Shown here: piece after piece, positions 1 to 7,993 of the stretch
How positions within the stretch are numbered: position 1 is the first letter of the stretch
Layout of the letters: every line of letters starts with the position of its first letter
Assembly (NCBI GenBank): GCA_020633295.1
Contig: JACKDW010000022.1
Span: 86,381-150,380, forward strand
Source: Myxococcales bacterium
GTDB lineage: Bacteria > Myxococcota_A > Polyangia > Nannocystales > Nannocystaceae
DNA length: 64,000 nt
Reading direction: 5' to 3'
The notes under the pieces: generated by a model
What the model was told of the DNA's origin: nothing
The model's input: only the letters and a program-made list of their open reading frames with translations
Database searches by the model: none
Program-made: the position numbers and the translations under genes

Positions 1-189
1 TGGCTCTTCCGACAGTCGAGTCTCGCGCCCGGGCAAGAGCACCGGGCACAGCTCCACGCCGGGCGGCATCCAGCGCCCCCACGACGCGAACGCGGCTCCA
101 CCGCCGCCGGCGAAGGGCAGACAGAAGAGCCGGAGCCGCGCGTCGGTGTGGAGCGAGTGGAGCCAGGGGGTCGGCGAGCGGCGGCGCAT
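1..189 (-). CDS. Type II thioesterase, N-terminal part (runs off left edge)
   Basis: This is the first 63 codons of a minus-strand gene that starts at the ATG complementary to 187-189 and is cut by the window edge. The protein reads MRRRSPTPWLHSLHTDARLR, then LRLFCLPFAGGGG and, about residues 42-60, PPGVELCPVLLPGRETRLSE. The pattern LFCLPFAGG followed by GVE.CPV.LPGRE.RL is the hallmark N-terminus of stand-alone type II thioesterases, the alpha/beta hydrolases that remove stalled acyl groups from NRPS/PKS carrier proteins. The catalytic Ser, Asp and His lie outside the window. It lies 26 bp downstream of the 216-506 gene on the same strand, so the two may be cotranscribed. It suggests that an NRPS or PKS locus continues to the left. 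Confidence 0.7.
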   Translation of the reverse strand, partial: MRRRSPTPWLHSLHTDARLRLFCLPFAGGGGAAFASWGRWMPPGVELCPVLLPGRETRLSEEP

Positions 190-215
190 CTACGTACGTC
201 AGGCCCCCGCGCAGC

Positions 216-506
216 TCACGACTTGGCGGGCTCCTGCGGCGCGGCCTCCTGCTTCGGCGCGGCGGCCGGCGCGTCCTTCTTGATGTGCTTGAGGATGCCC
301 TTGCCGGTCGTTGAGCGAACGTAGGAGTTCGCGGCGACCAGCGCGAACCCTAGCGGGCCGAGCGCGGTGCGGGCGAGACCGCCGACGAGGAAGTGACCGG
401 CCCCCGCGAGCAGCTGACCGTCGATGAGCAAGCTGGAGCCGGGGACGAGGGAGTCGCCGACGAGCTTGATCGCATTCGGAACCGTGTTGTTCGAGTTGTT
501 ATCCAC
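216..506 (-). CDS. Small glycine-rich hydrophobic protein (DUF6072-like), paralogue of 695-1036
   Basis: A 96-residue protein of unknown function. Residues 11-75 share a clear pattern with the divergent neighbour at 695-1036: NAIKL.G....PG.SLL.DG....GA.H..VG..A....GPLG...V.ANSY...TG...LKH. Two short Gly/Ala-rich hydrophobic stretches (about 33-47 and 50-63) could enter a membrane. The C-terminal tail is rich in Ala, Lys, Pro and Gln (KKDAPAAAPKQEAAPQEPAK). The composition recalls the small DUF6072 family; that assignment is from memory and tentative. No catalytic motif is visible. The gene is divergent from its paralogue across a 188-bp spacer and precedes the thioesterase. Confidence 0.65.
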   Translation of the reverse strand: MDNNSNNTVPNAIKLVGDSLVPGSSLLIDGQLLAGAGHFLVGGLARTALGPLGFALVAANSYVRSTTGKGILKHIKKDAPAAAPKQEAAPQEPAKS

Positions 507-631
507 AGCGTCGCGAGTCTGTCACGGCGACCGTCGAATTACCATCGGGACAGGCGTTACAAGTAGCGTCCAGACTGGCGAATTCGCGTGCTCTCGCGCG
601 ACCTCGGGCTCGCGCGCGCACGGCCGCGCGC

Positions 632-660
632 TTGACAGTGTGTCGGGATCGGCCTAGCGT
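632..660 (+). promoter_or_regulatory. Sigma-70-like promoter for the 695 gene
   Basis: A perfect TTGACA (632-637) is followed by a 17-bp spacer and TAGCGT (655-660). It points at the ATG at 695, giving a leader of about 28 nt with GGAG at 684-687. The -10 is weak, as is common in GC-rich genomes. Confidence 0.45.
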
Positions 661-694
661 CAGCTCGCGCGATAGCGCCCGACGGAGTGCGGAA

Positions 695-1036
695 ATGGAC
701 AAGCCCGAACAAAAGACGATCGACAACGCGATCAAGCTGCTCGGAGAGGCTTTTCTACCCGGCGCGAGCCTGCTCATGGACGGCAAGATCGTGTCGGGCG
801 CAGCACACCTGATTGTTGGGACATGGGCGAAGGTCGCGTTCGGGCCGCTGGGCGCCGCGGTCGTCGTCGCCAATTCCTACTCCGAGTCCGCGACCGGGCA
901 GAACCTGCTCAAGCACTTCTCCCGCGTCGCCCAGACGGCGCAGGAGGCCTACGACGCGCGCGTGAAGCAAGCGGCCGCGTCGTCGACCGAGGGCGGCGCC
1001 GCGCCGCCGGCCGAGGACGCCAAGCGCGACGCCTAG
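695..1036 (+). CDS. Small glycine-rich hydrophobic protein, paralogue of 216-506
   Basis: A 113-residue protein of unknown function, homologous to the divergent neighbour over about 65 residues (NAIKLLGEAFLPGASLLMDG, then GAAHLIVGTWAKVAFGPLG and ANSYSESATGQNLLKHF). The start at 695 is preferred over an upstream in-frame ATG because GGAG sits 8 bases upstream and the homology to the paralogue begins there. The last 40 residues are charged and Ala-rich (AQEAYDARVKQAAASS) and differ from the paralogue, so the conserved unit is the Gly-rich core. The ATP-grasp gene starts 44 bp downstream on the same strand. Confidence 0.7.
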   Translation: MDKPEQKTIDNAIKLLGEAFLPGASLLMDGKIVSGAAHLIVGTWAKVAFGPLGAAVVVANSYSESATGQNLLKHFSRVAQTAQEAYDARVKQAAASSTEGGAAPPAEDAKRDA

Positions 1037-1080
1037 CGTCGGCCCGCGGCTCGCGTCCGTCTCGAGCTACAACGATCGTC

Positions 1081-1932
1081 GTGTCCGCGCTCCTCTGGCT
1101 CGATCGCGCCGGCTGCGATGACCCTCGTCGCGTCGGCGGAAAGGCGGCCAGCCTCGCGCGCCTGGCCGCGGAGTTCCCGGTCCCCCCGGGCTTCTGCCTC
1201 CCGGTTGACGCTCGCGGTGACGCGGACTCGATCTCGTCGGCGCTGCGCGAGGCGGTCGCGCGCGCCTACGAGACGCTCGGCGCGCGGAGCGGCTCGGACG
1301 CGCCGGCCGTCGCCGTGCGCAGCTCCGCCGTCGACGAGGACGGCGCGCTCGCGTCGTTCGCCGGCATCTTCAGCTCCTACCTGAACGTGCGCGGCTTGGA
1401 GGACGTGCTCTCGGCCATCACGCGCTGCTGGGCCTCCGCGCGCGACCCTCGGGTGCGGGCCTATCGAGCGCGGCGCGGGGGCGACGTCGACGCGGGGATC
1501 GGCGTCCTCGTGCAGGCGCTGGTCCCCGCCGACGCGGCGGCGGTCGTGTTCAGCGTGAACCCGGCCAGCGGGGCGCGGGACGAGCTCGTCATCAACGCGA
1601 ACTGGGGCCTCGGCGAGAGCGTCGTCAGCGGGCTCGTCACGCCCGACACGTGGATCCTGCGTCGTCCCGGGTTGGCGCAGCTGCAGTTTCGCGTCGGCGA
1701 CAAGCTGCAGATGACCGTCCGTGACGACAAGGGCACGCGCGAGGTCCCGGTGCTGCGCACGCTCCGGCGCCGCCCCTGCCTGACCGATGGGCAGGCGCGG
1801 GCGCTCGGCGAGCTCGCGCTGCGGCTCGAGGAGCGCGCCGGCCACCCCGTCGACGTCGAGTGCGCCTTCGCGGACGATCGGCTCTACCTCTTGCAGTGCC
1901 GCCCGATCACGACGCGCGTCGCGTCGTCGTAA
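1081..1932 (+). CDS. Stand-alone ATP-grasp domain of PEP synthase / pyruvate phosphate dikinase type
   Basis: A 283-residue protein starting at GTG 1081 (VSALLWLDRAGCDDP). It matches the N-terminal nucleotide-binding domain of pyruvate,water dikinases: VGGKAASLARL near residue 18, VPPGFCLP, the phosphate-loop-like AVRSSAVDEDGALASFAGIF around 80-99, FSVNPASG, then WGLGESVVSG and the terminal CRPIT that normally closes this domain. In full enzymes a phospho-His swivelling domain and a PEP-binding barrel follow; here the ORF stops nine residues after CRPIT. The chemistry is therefore probably ATP-dependent activation in partnership with another protein, or a different phosphotransfer. No ribosome binding site is obvious. 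Confidence 0.75.
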   Translation: MSALLWLDRAGCDDPRRVGGKAASLARLAAEFPVPPGFCLPVDARGDADSISSALREAVARAYETLGARSGSDAPAVAVRSSAVDEDGALASFAGIFSSYLNVRGLEDVLSAITRCWASARDPRVRAYRARRGGDVDAGIGVLVQALVPADAAAVVFSVNPASGARDELVINANWGLGESVVSGLVTPDTWILRRPGLAQLQFRVGDKLQMTVRDDKGTREVPVLRTLRRRPCLTDGQARALGELALRLEERAGHPVDVECAFADDRLYLLQCRPITTRVASS

Positions 1933-2063
1933 ACTGCTCACAATCCAGCGACGACTGAATGAACATACCGCGCTCGTTCAGCCGGTCGCGCCGCGACGGA
2001 GGTTCACTGACGCCGCGCGCCGGACGACGACCGCGTCGCGCGGCGCGGCCCAGCGCGCGCGGG

Positions 2064-3596
2064 TCAGAGCCTGCCGACCGTGGTCGACGGCGCCGCGCTC
2101 GCCTCGCGCCACTCGAGCCCGTCGCTCGACGGGATGAGCCCGTCTGACAACAGCGGCGCCTCGCCGCCGCGGCGTTCGCCGAGGCGAGCCTGTAGCTGCA
2201 GCTGCGCGATCTCCTGGGTGAAGCCCGCCATGAACTCGGAGGCGTCGAAGCCCCCCGCGAGCTTGCGCGGCGTCACGCGGGGCCGTCGACGCGTCCCGGG
2301 CGTCGGCGTCGGGTTGAGCGTCTGCTCCATCCAGCTGCCGAAGCCCTCGCGCGCGTCGAAGAACTCGCGCCCCCCATAGAACGCGGGCTCGTCGACCTGC
2401 GAGCGCCCCGCGACGAGCCGGACGAACGCGTCGTTGTCACGCTCCTCGGTGTTGACGATCTTGCGCGCGGACCAGAAGTACGAGTCCGCGTCCTGGTTCA
2501 TGTCATAGAACGCCATGAGGAACTGATAGAAGTTGCCGAACTCGCGACGGTACCGCGTCTCGAACTCGTGAAAGCAGCGATCCTCGTCGAGGCGCGCGCG
2601 GAGGCACGTGTTAATCGAGCGCGCGGCGAGCAGCGCGGAGTAGGTCGCGAGGTGCACGCCCGAGGAGAACACCGGGTCAATAAAGCAGGCCGCGTCGCCG
2701 ACGAGCGCGATCCCGGGCGCCCAGAAGCGGGTGTTGCAGTACGAGTAGTCCTTGCGCACGCGCAGCGCCCCGTACGGTCCCTCCCGCACGCGCGTCGCGC
2801 CCGCGAGCAGGTCGTCGATGATCGGGCACTGCTTGACGTAGCGCCGCATCGCCTCGTCGTGGCCGTGCTTCATCTCCTCCGCGGCCTCACGTGACACGAC
2901 CGCGCCGACGCTCGTCATGCCGCCTGAGAGCGGGATGTGCCAGAACCAACCATCGCGGAACGCCGCGCACAGGATGTTCCCGTCGTTCGGGGGCGGGAGC
3001 CGCCGCCCGCCCTCGTAGTAGCCGAACAGCGCGACGTTCTGGAAGAAGCGCGAGTACACGCGCTCGCCCACGACGCCGCGCGAGCGGTGCCCCGACGCGT
3101 CGCCGACGAAGCGCGCTCGCGCGACGCGCTCCTGACCCGCGTCATCGCGGTAGCGCACCCCGGTGACCCGGTCGCCCTCCCGCAGCAGCTCCAGCGCCTT
3201 GTGCCCCTCGCGGACCTCGACGCCCTTGCGCGCCGCGTTGCGCAGCAGCAGCTCATCGAAGCGGTCGCGCTCGACCTGGTAGGCGTAGCCGTAGGGATCG
3301 GCGTCGCTCTTCGTGAACGTGAATTCCCAGGTCTCCTGGCTCTTCCCCCAGCGGAACGTGCCGCCGCGCTTGCGCGTGAACCCGGCCTCCGCGATCGCGT
3401 CGGAGAGCCCGAGCATCGCGCAGACGCCGTGGATCGTCGCCGGCAGCAGCGACTCTCCGATCTGGTGGCGGGGGAAGTGCTCCTCCTCGAGCAGGAGCAC
3501 TCGGTGCCCCTTCATGGCGACGAACGACGCCAGCGTCGCGCCGCCGGGGCCGCCGCCGAGGACGATGAGGTCATAGCGATCAGGCGATGTATCCAT
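2064..3596 (-). CDS. Flavin-dependent halogenase-like FAD oxidoreductase
   Basis: A 510-residue cytoplasmic flavoprotein. The Rossmann FAD motif LGGGPGGATLA is at 13-23 and the second FAD motif at 300-313 (GDAACFIDPVFSSG). Two features of flavin-dependent halogenases are present: the W.W.IP motif (WFWHIP, 217-222) and a lysine at 76 in FTRKRGGTFRWG, the position of the active-site Lys that reacts with hypohalous acid. IGESLLP near 46-52 also fits. The FxxPxFSSG signature is typical of halogenases that act on carrier-bound aromatic substrates. A non-halogenating monooxygenase of the same clan is the alternative. It lies 29 bp downstream of the P-type ATPase on the same strand, a likely operon, and near the thioesterase at the left edge. 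Confidence 0.8.
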   Translation of the reverse strand: MDTSPDRYDLIVLGGGPGGATLASFVAMKGHRVLLLEEEHFPRHQIGESLLPATIHGVCAMLGLSDAIAEAGFTRKRGGTFRWGKSQETWEFTFTKSDADPYGYAYQVERDRFDELLLRNAARKGVEVREGHKALELLREGDRVTGVRYRDDAGQERVARARFVGDASGHRSRGVVGERVYSRFFQNVALFGYYEGGRRLPPPNDGNILCAAFRDGWFWHIPLSGGMTSVGAVVSREAAEEMKHGHDEAMRRYVKQCPIIDDLLAGATRVREGPYGALRVRKDYSYCNTRFWAPGIALVGDAACFIDPVFSSGVHLATYSALLAARSINTCLRARLDEDRCFHEFETRYRREFGNFYQFLMAFYDMNQDADSYFWSARKIVNTEERDNDAFVRLVAGRSQVDEPAFYGGREFFDAREGFGSWMEQTLNPTPTPGTRRRPRVTPRKLAGGFDASEFMAGFTQEIAQLQLQARLGERRGGEAPLLSDGLIPSSDGLEWREASAAPSTTVGRL

Positions 3597-3625
3597 GGTC
3601 CAACGCTCCGTGATGCTCTCGACGC

Positions 3626-5884
3626 TCAGACGGCGCGGGCGGCCGGTCCCGCCGCGTGCTCGTCGAGCTCAACGTCCGCCTCGCGCTCCGTCGACGGCGG
3701 CGCGGTCTCACGCGCAGGTGCTCCGCCAGACGCGGGCTCGCCCGCCTCGATCGCGCTCGTCGACGACGGCGCGGCGTACTTGAACCGCGGGTAGACCGCG
3801 ATCCCCATCGCCGCCGACATGCTCACCACGTTGAGCGCGAGCGCGTGGTAGTAGCCCCAGCCGGCGAGGAAGACGCCCGCGACGTTGATGACGCCAGGCA
3901 CCAACCCGGCGGTGTTGCCCGCTCGCAGCGCGCGATCCATATCGTCCGCGAAGCTGAACAGCATCGGGAGCTTCTCGAGGCTCTCTTGCATGAGCACGAC
4001 CTGCGCGGTGTCCGTGGCGACGGTCGTCGCGCCCCGCAGCGAGACCGAGACGTTCGCCTTCTTGAGCGCGATCGAGTCGTTGATGCCGTCGCCGACGAAG
4101 CACACGGAGCGCCCCTCGGCCTGCAGCCTCTCGACGAGCGCGGCCTTGCCCTCGGGCAGCACGTTGGCGAAGTAGCGGTCGATCTCGAGCTCCTCGGCGA
4201 GCCGGCGCGTGGGCTCCTCTTGATCTCCGGAGATCACGACGAGCTCGAGGCCGCGCTCGCGCAGCGCCGAGAGCACCGAGCTCACCTCGGGGCGCACGGT
4301 CGGCCGCAGCTCGATCGCGCCCGCGAGCGCGTTGTCGACCGCGACCATGACGAGCGAGTGCCCCTTCTGCTCGCAGCGATCGCGCTGCGCGAGGATCGAC
4401 GGCGGGATCGAGATCCCCGAGCGCGTCATGAAGCGATCGCTCCCCACCTGGATCGTGTGGTCGGACAGCGCGACGCGGATCCCGTAGCCGATCTCGTAGC
4501 GCGCGTCCTCGATGTCGGGGAGCGCGAGCCCGCGCGCCTCCGCCTCGGCGATCAGCGCGAGCGCGATCGGGTGCGTCTGCCTGTGCTCCGCGGCCGCGGC
4601 GAAGCGCAGCAGGCTCTCCTCGTCGCGGTCGCCGACCGCGTGGATCCTCGTCACGTGCGGCTGCGAGATCGTGAGTGTACCTGTCTTATCAAACAGGACA
4701 GTGTCCACGCTCGAGAGCAGCTCGAGCGAGCGCCCGTCCTTCAGCAGGATCGCGTTGTCCGCCGCGATGTTCAGGAGGTTGAGCATCGTGATCGGCCCGC
4801 TGATCCGCACCGTCACGCCGAACGACGAGTTGAGCACGGCGAGCGCGCCCATCGGCCCGACGGTGATGAGCGCGAGCCCGGAGAGCGCGAGGGTCGGCAG
4901 CGCGGCGTCGTGCGCGAGCTTGCTGCCGCGCGACTGCAGGTCGAGCTGGTAGCTCGCGGTGCTGTTGAGGACGTCGCCGATCTTCGCCGCGACGGTCTCC
5001 TCGCCCGCTCGCTCGACGCGGACCGCGACGCGCCCCGCGAGCACCAGCGTCGACGCGTAGACCGTGTCGCCGACGCTCTTCTCGACGGGCTGCGCCTCGC
5101 CCGTGAGCATCTGCTGGTCGACCGACGCGATCCCGTCCACGATCGTGCCGTCGACAGGCATGTGTCCGCCGGCCATGACCACGACCACGTCGCCGGGCTG
5201 GATCGCCTCGAACGGCCGCTCCACCTCTACGTCGTCGATCAGCATCCAGACCGTGCGAGGGTGGTTCCCGAACACCTCGATGATGCCCTTGTGGGAGCGG
5301 TCCTGCGTGACCACGAGCAGCTTCTCGGCCATGTAGAAGAACAGCGCCGCCGCGATCGCGGGCGTGTAGAGGCCGCCGAGCCAGATCGCGGTGACGTTGA
5401 TCGCGCTGATGACGTGATAGGTGACGCGCCGCTGCTTCCGCACCGACTGAATCGCCATCTCATAGGCCGGCAGCGCCATCGTGAACGAGAGCGGCACGAT
5501 CACGTACAAGGTGGCTGGCGCGAGCGCCCCGCCCACGACGATGGCCGCGAGGTAGAGCGCGGTGTGGCCGATTCGTCGGTTCAGGAGCTCCTCGTGCTTG
5601 CTGATCTGCAGCCCGCCCATGGCGTCGAGGTGCTCGGTCCGCGACTGCCCGAACAGCGGATCGACGCGCTCGACGATGAAGCGCTGCCAGCGGTCGTCGA
5701 GCTCCTGCGAGCGCTCGCGCGAGATGACGACGAGGTCGTCGTGGGCCTCGGCGATCGCGTCGTCGAGCCGCGTGGCCGCCTCCGCGACCACTGGCGAGAC
5801 GTGCTCGCGCACGACCCTCGACACGCGCTCGACCGTCTCGTCGAGCTCGTGAACGAAGTTCAGCAGCGATCGAAGCCAGCTCAT
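3626..5884 (-). CDS. P1B-like P-type ATPase lacking the CPx metal motif
   Basis: A 752-residue membrane ATPase, starting at ATG 5884 because the upstream extension is Arg-rich and non-homologous. It has actuator TGEA (261-264), phosphorylation motif DKTGT (399-403), the HP dipeptide at 438-439 that marks heavy-metal P1B pumps, and hinge GDGIND (598-603). The transmembrane metal motif just before the P-domain, normally CPC, SPC or CPH, reads SGP (362-364), so no Cys or His ligand is present there. No N-terminal CxxC metal domain is seen; residues 1-100 are charged and helical. The C-terminus has about 60 Pro/Ala/Glu-rich residues. The cargo cannot be inferred from the motif. It is probably cotranscribed with the halogenase-like gene. 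Confidence 0.85.
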   Translation of the reverse strand: MSWLRSLLNFVHELDETVERVSRVVREHVSPVVAEAATRLDDAIAEAHDDLVVISRERSQELDDRWQRFIVERVDPLFGQSRTEHLDAMGGLQISKHEELLNRRIGHTALYLAAIVVGGALAPATLYVIVPLSFTMALPAYEMAIQSVRKQRRVTYHVISAINVTAIWLGGLYTPAIAAALFFYMAEKLLVVTQDRSHKGIIEVFGNHPRTVWMLIDDVEVERPFEAIQPGDVVVVMAGGHMPVDGTIVDGIASVDQQMLTGEAQPVEKSVGDTVYASTLVLAGRVAVRVERAGEETVAAKIGDVLNSTASYQLDLQSRGSKLAHDAALPTLALSGLALITVGPMGALAVLNSSFGVTVRISGPITMLNLLNIAADNAILLKDGRSLELLSSVDTVLFDKTGTLTISQPHVTRIHAVGDRDEESLLRFAAAAEHRQTHPIALALIAEAEARGLALPDIEDARYEIGYGIRVALSDHTIQVGSDRFMTRSGISIPPSILAQRDRCEQKGHSLVMVAVDNALAGAIELRPTVRPEVSSVLSALRERGLELVVISGDQEEPTRRLAEELEIDRYFANVLPEGKAALVERLQAEGRSVCFVGDGINDSIALKKANVSVSLRGATTVATDTAQVVLMQESLEKLPMLFSFADDMDRALRAGNTAGLVPGVINVAGVFLAGWGYYHALALNVVSMSAAMGIAVYPRFKYAAPSSTSAIEAGEPASGGAPARETAPPSTEREADVELDEHAAGPAARAV

Positions 5885-6048
5885 GCGCGAGCTCAACGTA
5901 CGATCACCGAGCCGATGGTGTCCACGGCGACGGCGAGCGCGACGTCGACGCGCGCTCGCGAAACCGCGCTCGACGCTCGGATCGACGCTCATCTCCGCGC
6001 GACCGCGCTTGTCCGCGTCGGTCCGCGCGGCTCGAGTTCCGAGCCTCG

Positions 6049-6207
6049 CTACGGAATCGAGCGTTCCCCGCGGCGCGCCGACGCGCGGACAGCTCCTCGC
6101 GTGAAGCCGTGCGCGTGGATCAGGTCGTCTGCTGTTTCGAGCAACAGGTCATTCGCCGCGTGGTCAGGTCGGTTCGTACGACGATTCGTACATGTATTAT
6201 TGGTCAT
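6049..6207 (-). pseudogene. Possible TetR-family regulator remnant (N-terminus only)
   Basis: A 52-codon reading frame starts at ATG 6207. Residues 13-37 (RPDHAANDLLLETADDLIHA, then HGFTRGAV) have the spacing of TetR helix 1 (R..LL..A..L....GF), but the recognition helix and ligand domain do not follow in any frame that I could read. It sits directly upstream of the P-type ATPase gene on the same strand, where a pump regulator would be expected. It may be a decayed regulator or chance resemblance. Confidence 0.3.
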
Positions 6208-6211
6208 GTTA
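6188..6211. repeat. Intergenic inverted-repeat motif, copy A
   Basis: GTACATGTATTA then CATGTTA. The arms ACATG and CATGT flank 10 bases. A second copy with the same outer bases lies at 9198-9221. It may be a regulator operator. Confidence 0.4.
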
Positions 6212-6523
6212 ATTGACACGTCGAGGTCGCGGGGATCGTCGCGATCGCCGAGCACAGTAGTGCGAGCCCCCGTCCCGCTTGGAGCGCGACCTCGACGATC
6301 TCTCGTCAGCCTCGCGGTCGCTCGTCGCTCCACGCGCTCGGGGTCTGGCCTTCGATGAACCCCATCGCGACCCAGACCACCGACGTTCGCGATATCTTCG
6401 CTGTCCAGAGGGCGCACACATCACTGCCCACGCGGCGTCGAGCCGAAACCACGCTCGCGCCGCGTCTCCGTCACCTCTCGCGCGCTCGCGGTCGCGCGAG
6501 CGATAGCGTCGCCACGAGGTTGC

Positions 6524-7243
6524 CTACGAGAACGCGACCGCGACCGCGGCGGCGACCGCTCGCCTCGCCCCGCCGCGAAAGAACCCACCGTGCGCGCCGA
6601 GCATGTGGTCGAACTCGTTGTCGAGGAGGGCCCGGAAGTCCCCCTCCAACGAACCGCCCTCAGGGGTCGCGCCGCGCAGCCACGGCGGGCCGACCAACAT
6701 CGTGAGCGCGAACCCCATCTGCTTGGCGCCCTCGCTCATGCCGGGGCTGCAGTTGCTCCAGTCGGCCCAGTACTGAAGGCTGTCCGCCGTGAGCAGCACG
6801 CCGCCGTCCTGCTCGAGGATCATCGCGCACTCCGGAAACCTCGCGCGGCTGAACACGTGCAGCCGCGCGCCGTCGAACGGCATGTTGTCGCCGGCGAGCA
6901 GCTCGTCGGGCGTGGGCTCGGGCCGCGCCTGCCGCCCGGGCAGGCACCAGAAGCGAGCGCCGTGTGAGTCCACGTAGTAGCGGTCGTCCATGCCGTGGAA
7001 GTTGCCGATGCGCACGACGTTCTTGATCTCGCCGAGCGCGGTGAGCTGCCGCTCGCCCTCCGCGGACAGACGGACCGCGTTGATCAAGCTCAGCTCGCGA
7101 CCGCGGCGCACGATCGCCATGTTGCGGCTCAGGAAGCGGCCCGGCCTGAACTCGACGCTCCCGTGCACCCAGTAGAGGTCTGGCAGCAGCTCCTCGACGG
7201 GGTCGTGATGGGTCGCGGCAGGGTGCTCGGCTCGATGGGTCAT
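6524..7243 (-). CDS. Metallo-beta-lactamase-fold-like protein (DUF4336-like), unknown function
   Basis: A 239-residue protein. The start at ATG 7243 is fixed by a strong GGAGG (GAGGAGGAACCC). The sequence has an MBL-like opening (LLPDLYWVHGSVEF), RNMAIVRRG, a mid-region VRIGNFHGMDDRYYVD, and GGVLLTADSLQYW, which resembles the shape of MBL-fold proteins of the DUF4336 type. The HxHxDH zinc motif is absent, so it may be a non-catalytic or divergent member. The gene is divergent from the TetR regulator at 7346, which probably controls it. The last 30 residues are Ala/Gly-rich. Confidence 0.6.
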   Translation of the reverse strand: MTHRAEHPAATHHDPVEELLPDLYWVHGSVEFRPGRFLSRNMAIVRRGRELSLINAVRLSAEGERQLTALGEIKNVVRIGNFHGMDDRYYVDSHGARFWCLPGRQARPEPTPDELLAGDNMPFDGARLHVFSRARFPECAMILEQDGGVLLTADSLQYWADWSNCSPGMSEGAKQMGFALTMLVGPPWLRGATPEGGSLEGDFRALLDNEFDHMLGAHGGFFRGGARRAVAAAVAVAFS

Positions 7244-7345
7244 GGGTTCCTCCTCGGACGGCGCGCTGGCGCGCTCGCGTGGTTGTTTTGTACCGATGAG
7301 AACAATACTGGACCGATCTCTCTTTTTGTGCAAGAAAGTATTTAA
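7244..7345. promoter_or_regulatory. Divergent promoter/operator region between MBL-like gene and TetR
   Basis: The spacer is AT-richer than its surroundings. It holds an inverted repeat TTGTT-N13-AACAA (7283-7305) and a direct repeat ACCGAT at 7292-7297 and 7312-7317. TATTTAA immediately precedes the regulator ATG (7346). The arrangement suits binding by the adjacent TetR protein; this is inferred from layout only. Confidence 0.4.
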
Positions 7346-7957
7346 ATGAAGCGCCCACGAGGACGTCCGCGCGAGTACGATCCAGAGCAAGCGCTGGAGG
7401 CGGCGATGAACGTCTTCTGGGAGCGTGGCTTCTCCGCCACGAGCCTCTCGGACCTCAGCGAGGCGACCGGGATGAACCGCCCGAGCCTGTACGCCGCGTT
7501 CGGCGACAAGCGCACGCTGTACCTCAAGGCGCTCCAGAGCTACTCGGCGCGCATGGGCCGAGAGCTCGCCGCCACGCTCGCCGCGGACGAGCTCGAGCGC
7601 GCGCTGACTGGCTTCTACTACAAGATGGTCGAGAAGTTCGTCTCGGGCGCCGGCGAGGCCCGCGGGTGCATGGTCGCCAGCTCCGCGAGCGCGGACGCGA
7701 TGAACGACGCCGACGTGCGCGCCGTCCTCAACGGGAGCGTCGAGCGCCTCGACGCGGCGCTCGTGGAACGCTTTCGCCGCGCGGCCGACGAAGGCCTGCT
7801 GTCGCCGCGTGACGTGGGTCGCCTTGGACCGCTGGCGACCGCGGTGCTCCACAGCCTCTCGGTGCGCGCGCGCGCGGGAGACAATCGCCGCGCGCTTCGA
7901 AAATTCGCGCGCGAGAGCGTCTCGCTCTTGCTCGAGCGCGCGGCGTCACGCGGGTAG
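7346..7957 (+). CDS. TetR-family transcriptional regulator
   Basis: A 203-residue one-component regulator. The N-terminal helix-turn-helix is typical: RGRPREYDPEQALEAAMNVF, WERGFSATSLSDLSEATGMN and RPSLYAAFGDKRTLY (about residues 6-60). The C-terminal ligand domain (60-203) contains ARGCMVASSASADAM, as in TetR_C-type regulators linked to small redox or drug-response operons. It is divergent from the MBL-like gene across about 100 bp and convergent with the asparaginase gene. Confidence 0.9.
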   Translation: MKRPRGRPREYDPEQALEAAMNVFWERGFSATSLSDLSEATGMNRPSLYAAFGDKRTLYLKALQSYSARMGRELAATLAADELERALTGFYYKMVEKFVSGAGEARGCMVASSASADAMNDADVRAVLNGSVERLDAALVERFRRAADEGLLSPRDVGRLGPLATAVLHSLSVRARAGDNRRALRKFARESVSLLLERAASRG

Positions 7958-7993
7958 TTCAAGCAGCGTCGCTGCGAACGGCCCTGGGCTAGG

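Larger units (their letters stand above)
5885..6523. other. Spacer with a regulator remnant and no intact gene
   Basis: The only coding-like stretch is the TetR-like fragment at 6049-6207. Bases 6185-6215 are AT-rich for this genome and carry the inverted repeat ACATG-N10-CATGT (6190-6209), followed on the plus strand by TTGACA at 6214-6219. No plus-strand gene follows, and nothing else is recognised. Confidence 0.5.

Noticed and set aside
3656..6358. 900-residue plus-strand frame opposite the P-type ATPase
   Set aside because: Arg-rich composition with no motif; the minus-strand frame carries DKTGT, TGEA and GDGIND.
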